Shown here one piece after another: positions 5,213-5,646 of a DNA stretch of 5,646 nt. The DNA is from JBOFDK01 sp051650305 (GTDB taxonomy: Bacteria; Bacillota; Clostridia; Lachnospirales; Cellulosilyticaceae). The stretch lies in assembly GCA_051650305.1 (NCBI GenBank), contig JBOFIT010000050.1:1-5646 (forward strand), in the 5' to 3' direction. The position numbers were made by a program, and so were the translations under genes. The notes under the pieces were generated by a model, which saw only the letters and a list, made by a program, of their open reading frames with translations, was not told the DNA's origin and made no database searches. The stretch's first letter is position 1. Each line of letters begins with the position of its first letter.

Positions 5213-5646
5213 ATGAATAAGAAGCAATTAGCCTACCCTTATCTTATATGGATTGCGCTCTTTGTAATGGTTCCTTTGCTCCTTATTGTGTACTTTAGTT
5301 TTAAGGAAACAGGGCCAAATGGAGGCTTTTCGATAGAAAGTTATAAGCGTTTCTTTGATCCATTATATGTGGAAGTGCTTTATCGTTCAGTTAAGTTAGC
5401 GTTTGTAACAACCGTTATTTGTGTGCTATTAGCATATCCTTTAGCGATGATTTTAAATAGTAAAGATATCTCAAATAAGTATATCGTTTTATTACTTGTA
5501 ATTTTACCAATGTGGATGAATTCACTTATGCGTACGTATGCATGGATGGTTTTATTAGAGAATAAAGGAATTTTAAATTCTATTTTAGCAACACTAGGGT
5601 TACCAACACATCAATTTTTATATGGTGATGGTGCTATTGTATTCGG
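5213..5646 (+). CDS. potB: Spermidine/putrescine ABC transporter permease PotB, 5' part
   Basis: The gene begins at ATG 5213 and is open to the right edge, giving the first 144 residues of an expected 270-290. It is one of the two membrane permeases of the PotABCD polyamine importer. The visible part has membrane segments at about 8-30, 58-81 and 90-114, with an extracellular loop after the first (KETGPNGGFSIESYKRFFD). MWMNSLMRTYAWMVLL followed by KGILN (100-122) is typical of PotB-type permeases. The cytoplasmic EAA loop that docks on PotA lies beyond the window. AAGGAG at 5201-5206, inside the end of potA, serves as ribosome binding site, and only 2 nt separate the potA stop from this start, so translational coupling is likely. 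The truncation is due to the window edge, not to mutation. The second permease and binding protein are expected next. Confidence 0.93.
   Translation, partial: MNKKQLAYPYLIWIALFVMVPLLLIVYFSFKETGPNGGFSIESYKRFFDPLYVEVLYRSVKLAFVTTVICVLLAYPLAMILNSKDISNKYIVLLLVILPMWMNSLMRTYAWMVLLENKGILNSILATLGLPTHQFLYGDGAIVF

Overview
The window looks like chromosomal DNA from a low-GC Gram-positive bacterium, most likely class Clostridia and plausibly a Lachnospiraceae-type organism. This rests on strongly AT-rich intergenic DNA, heavy use of AGA and ATA codons in several genes, strong GGAGG-type ribosome binding sites, compact U-tailed terminators, the DapL variant of the diaminopimelate pathway, and a cupin-type XRE regulator placed ahead of pot genes. 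Genus and species cannot be decided from the sequence alone. Every gene is on the + strand, and no insertion sequence, phage gene or CRISPR array is visible.

Region 1 (1-134) is a complete class II tRNA-Leu(UAA) followed by its own terminator. Region 2 (about 135-1036) is an exported protein of unknown function. It has a signal peptide, a segment resembling the copper-amine-oxidase-N domain, and two tandem copies of a beta-rich module.

Region 3 (about 1016-3232) is a two-gene dap operon, dapF then dapL. DapL makes LL-diaminopimelate directly from tetrahydrodipicolinate, and DapF epimerises it to meso-diaminopimelate for peptidoglycan and lysine. A near-consensus promoter (TTGACG, 17 bp, TATAAT) lies across the end of the upstream gene. 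Its predicted start is only a few bases before a 23-bp U-tailed hairpin, so the element that ends the upstream gene would also sit in the dapF leader as a possible attenuator. This is the most interesting non-coding structure in the window. A strong terminator closes the operon just after dapL.

Region 4 (3233-3602) is about 370 bases of very AT-rich DNA without a confident gene. It holds a consensus promoter, repeats that may be operators, and one weak candidate for a 30-codon peptide. Region 5 (3603 to the right edge) is the start of a polyamine-uptake operon: an XRE-cupin regulator, potA (ATPase), and the first 144 codons of potB (permease), which runs off the window. The remaining permease and binding-protein genes presumably follow. 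Tight spacing (15 and 2 nt) suggests one transcript, with the regulator probably controlling its own operon in response to polyamine or a related small molecule.

Most of the window is ordinary housekeeping. I see no clearly new multi-gene system. The candidates worth checking are the dapF leader, the repeats at the pot promoter, the small ORF and the duplicated exported protein.
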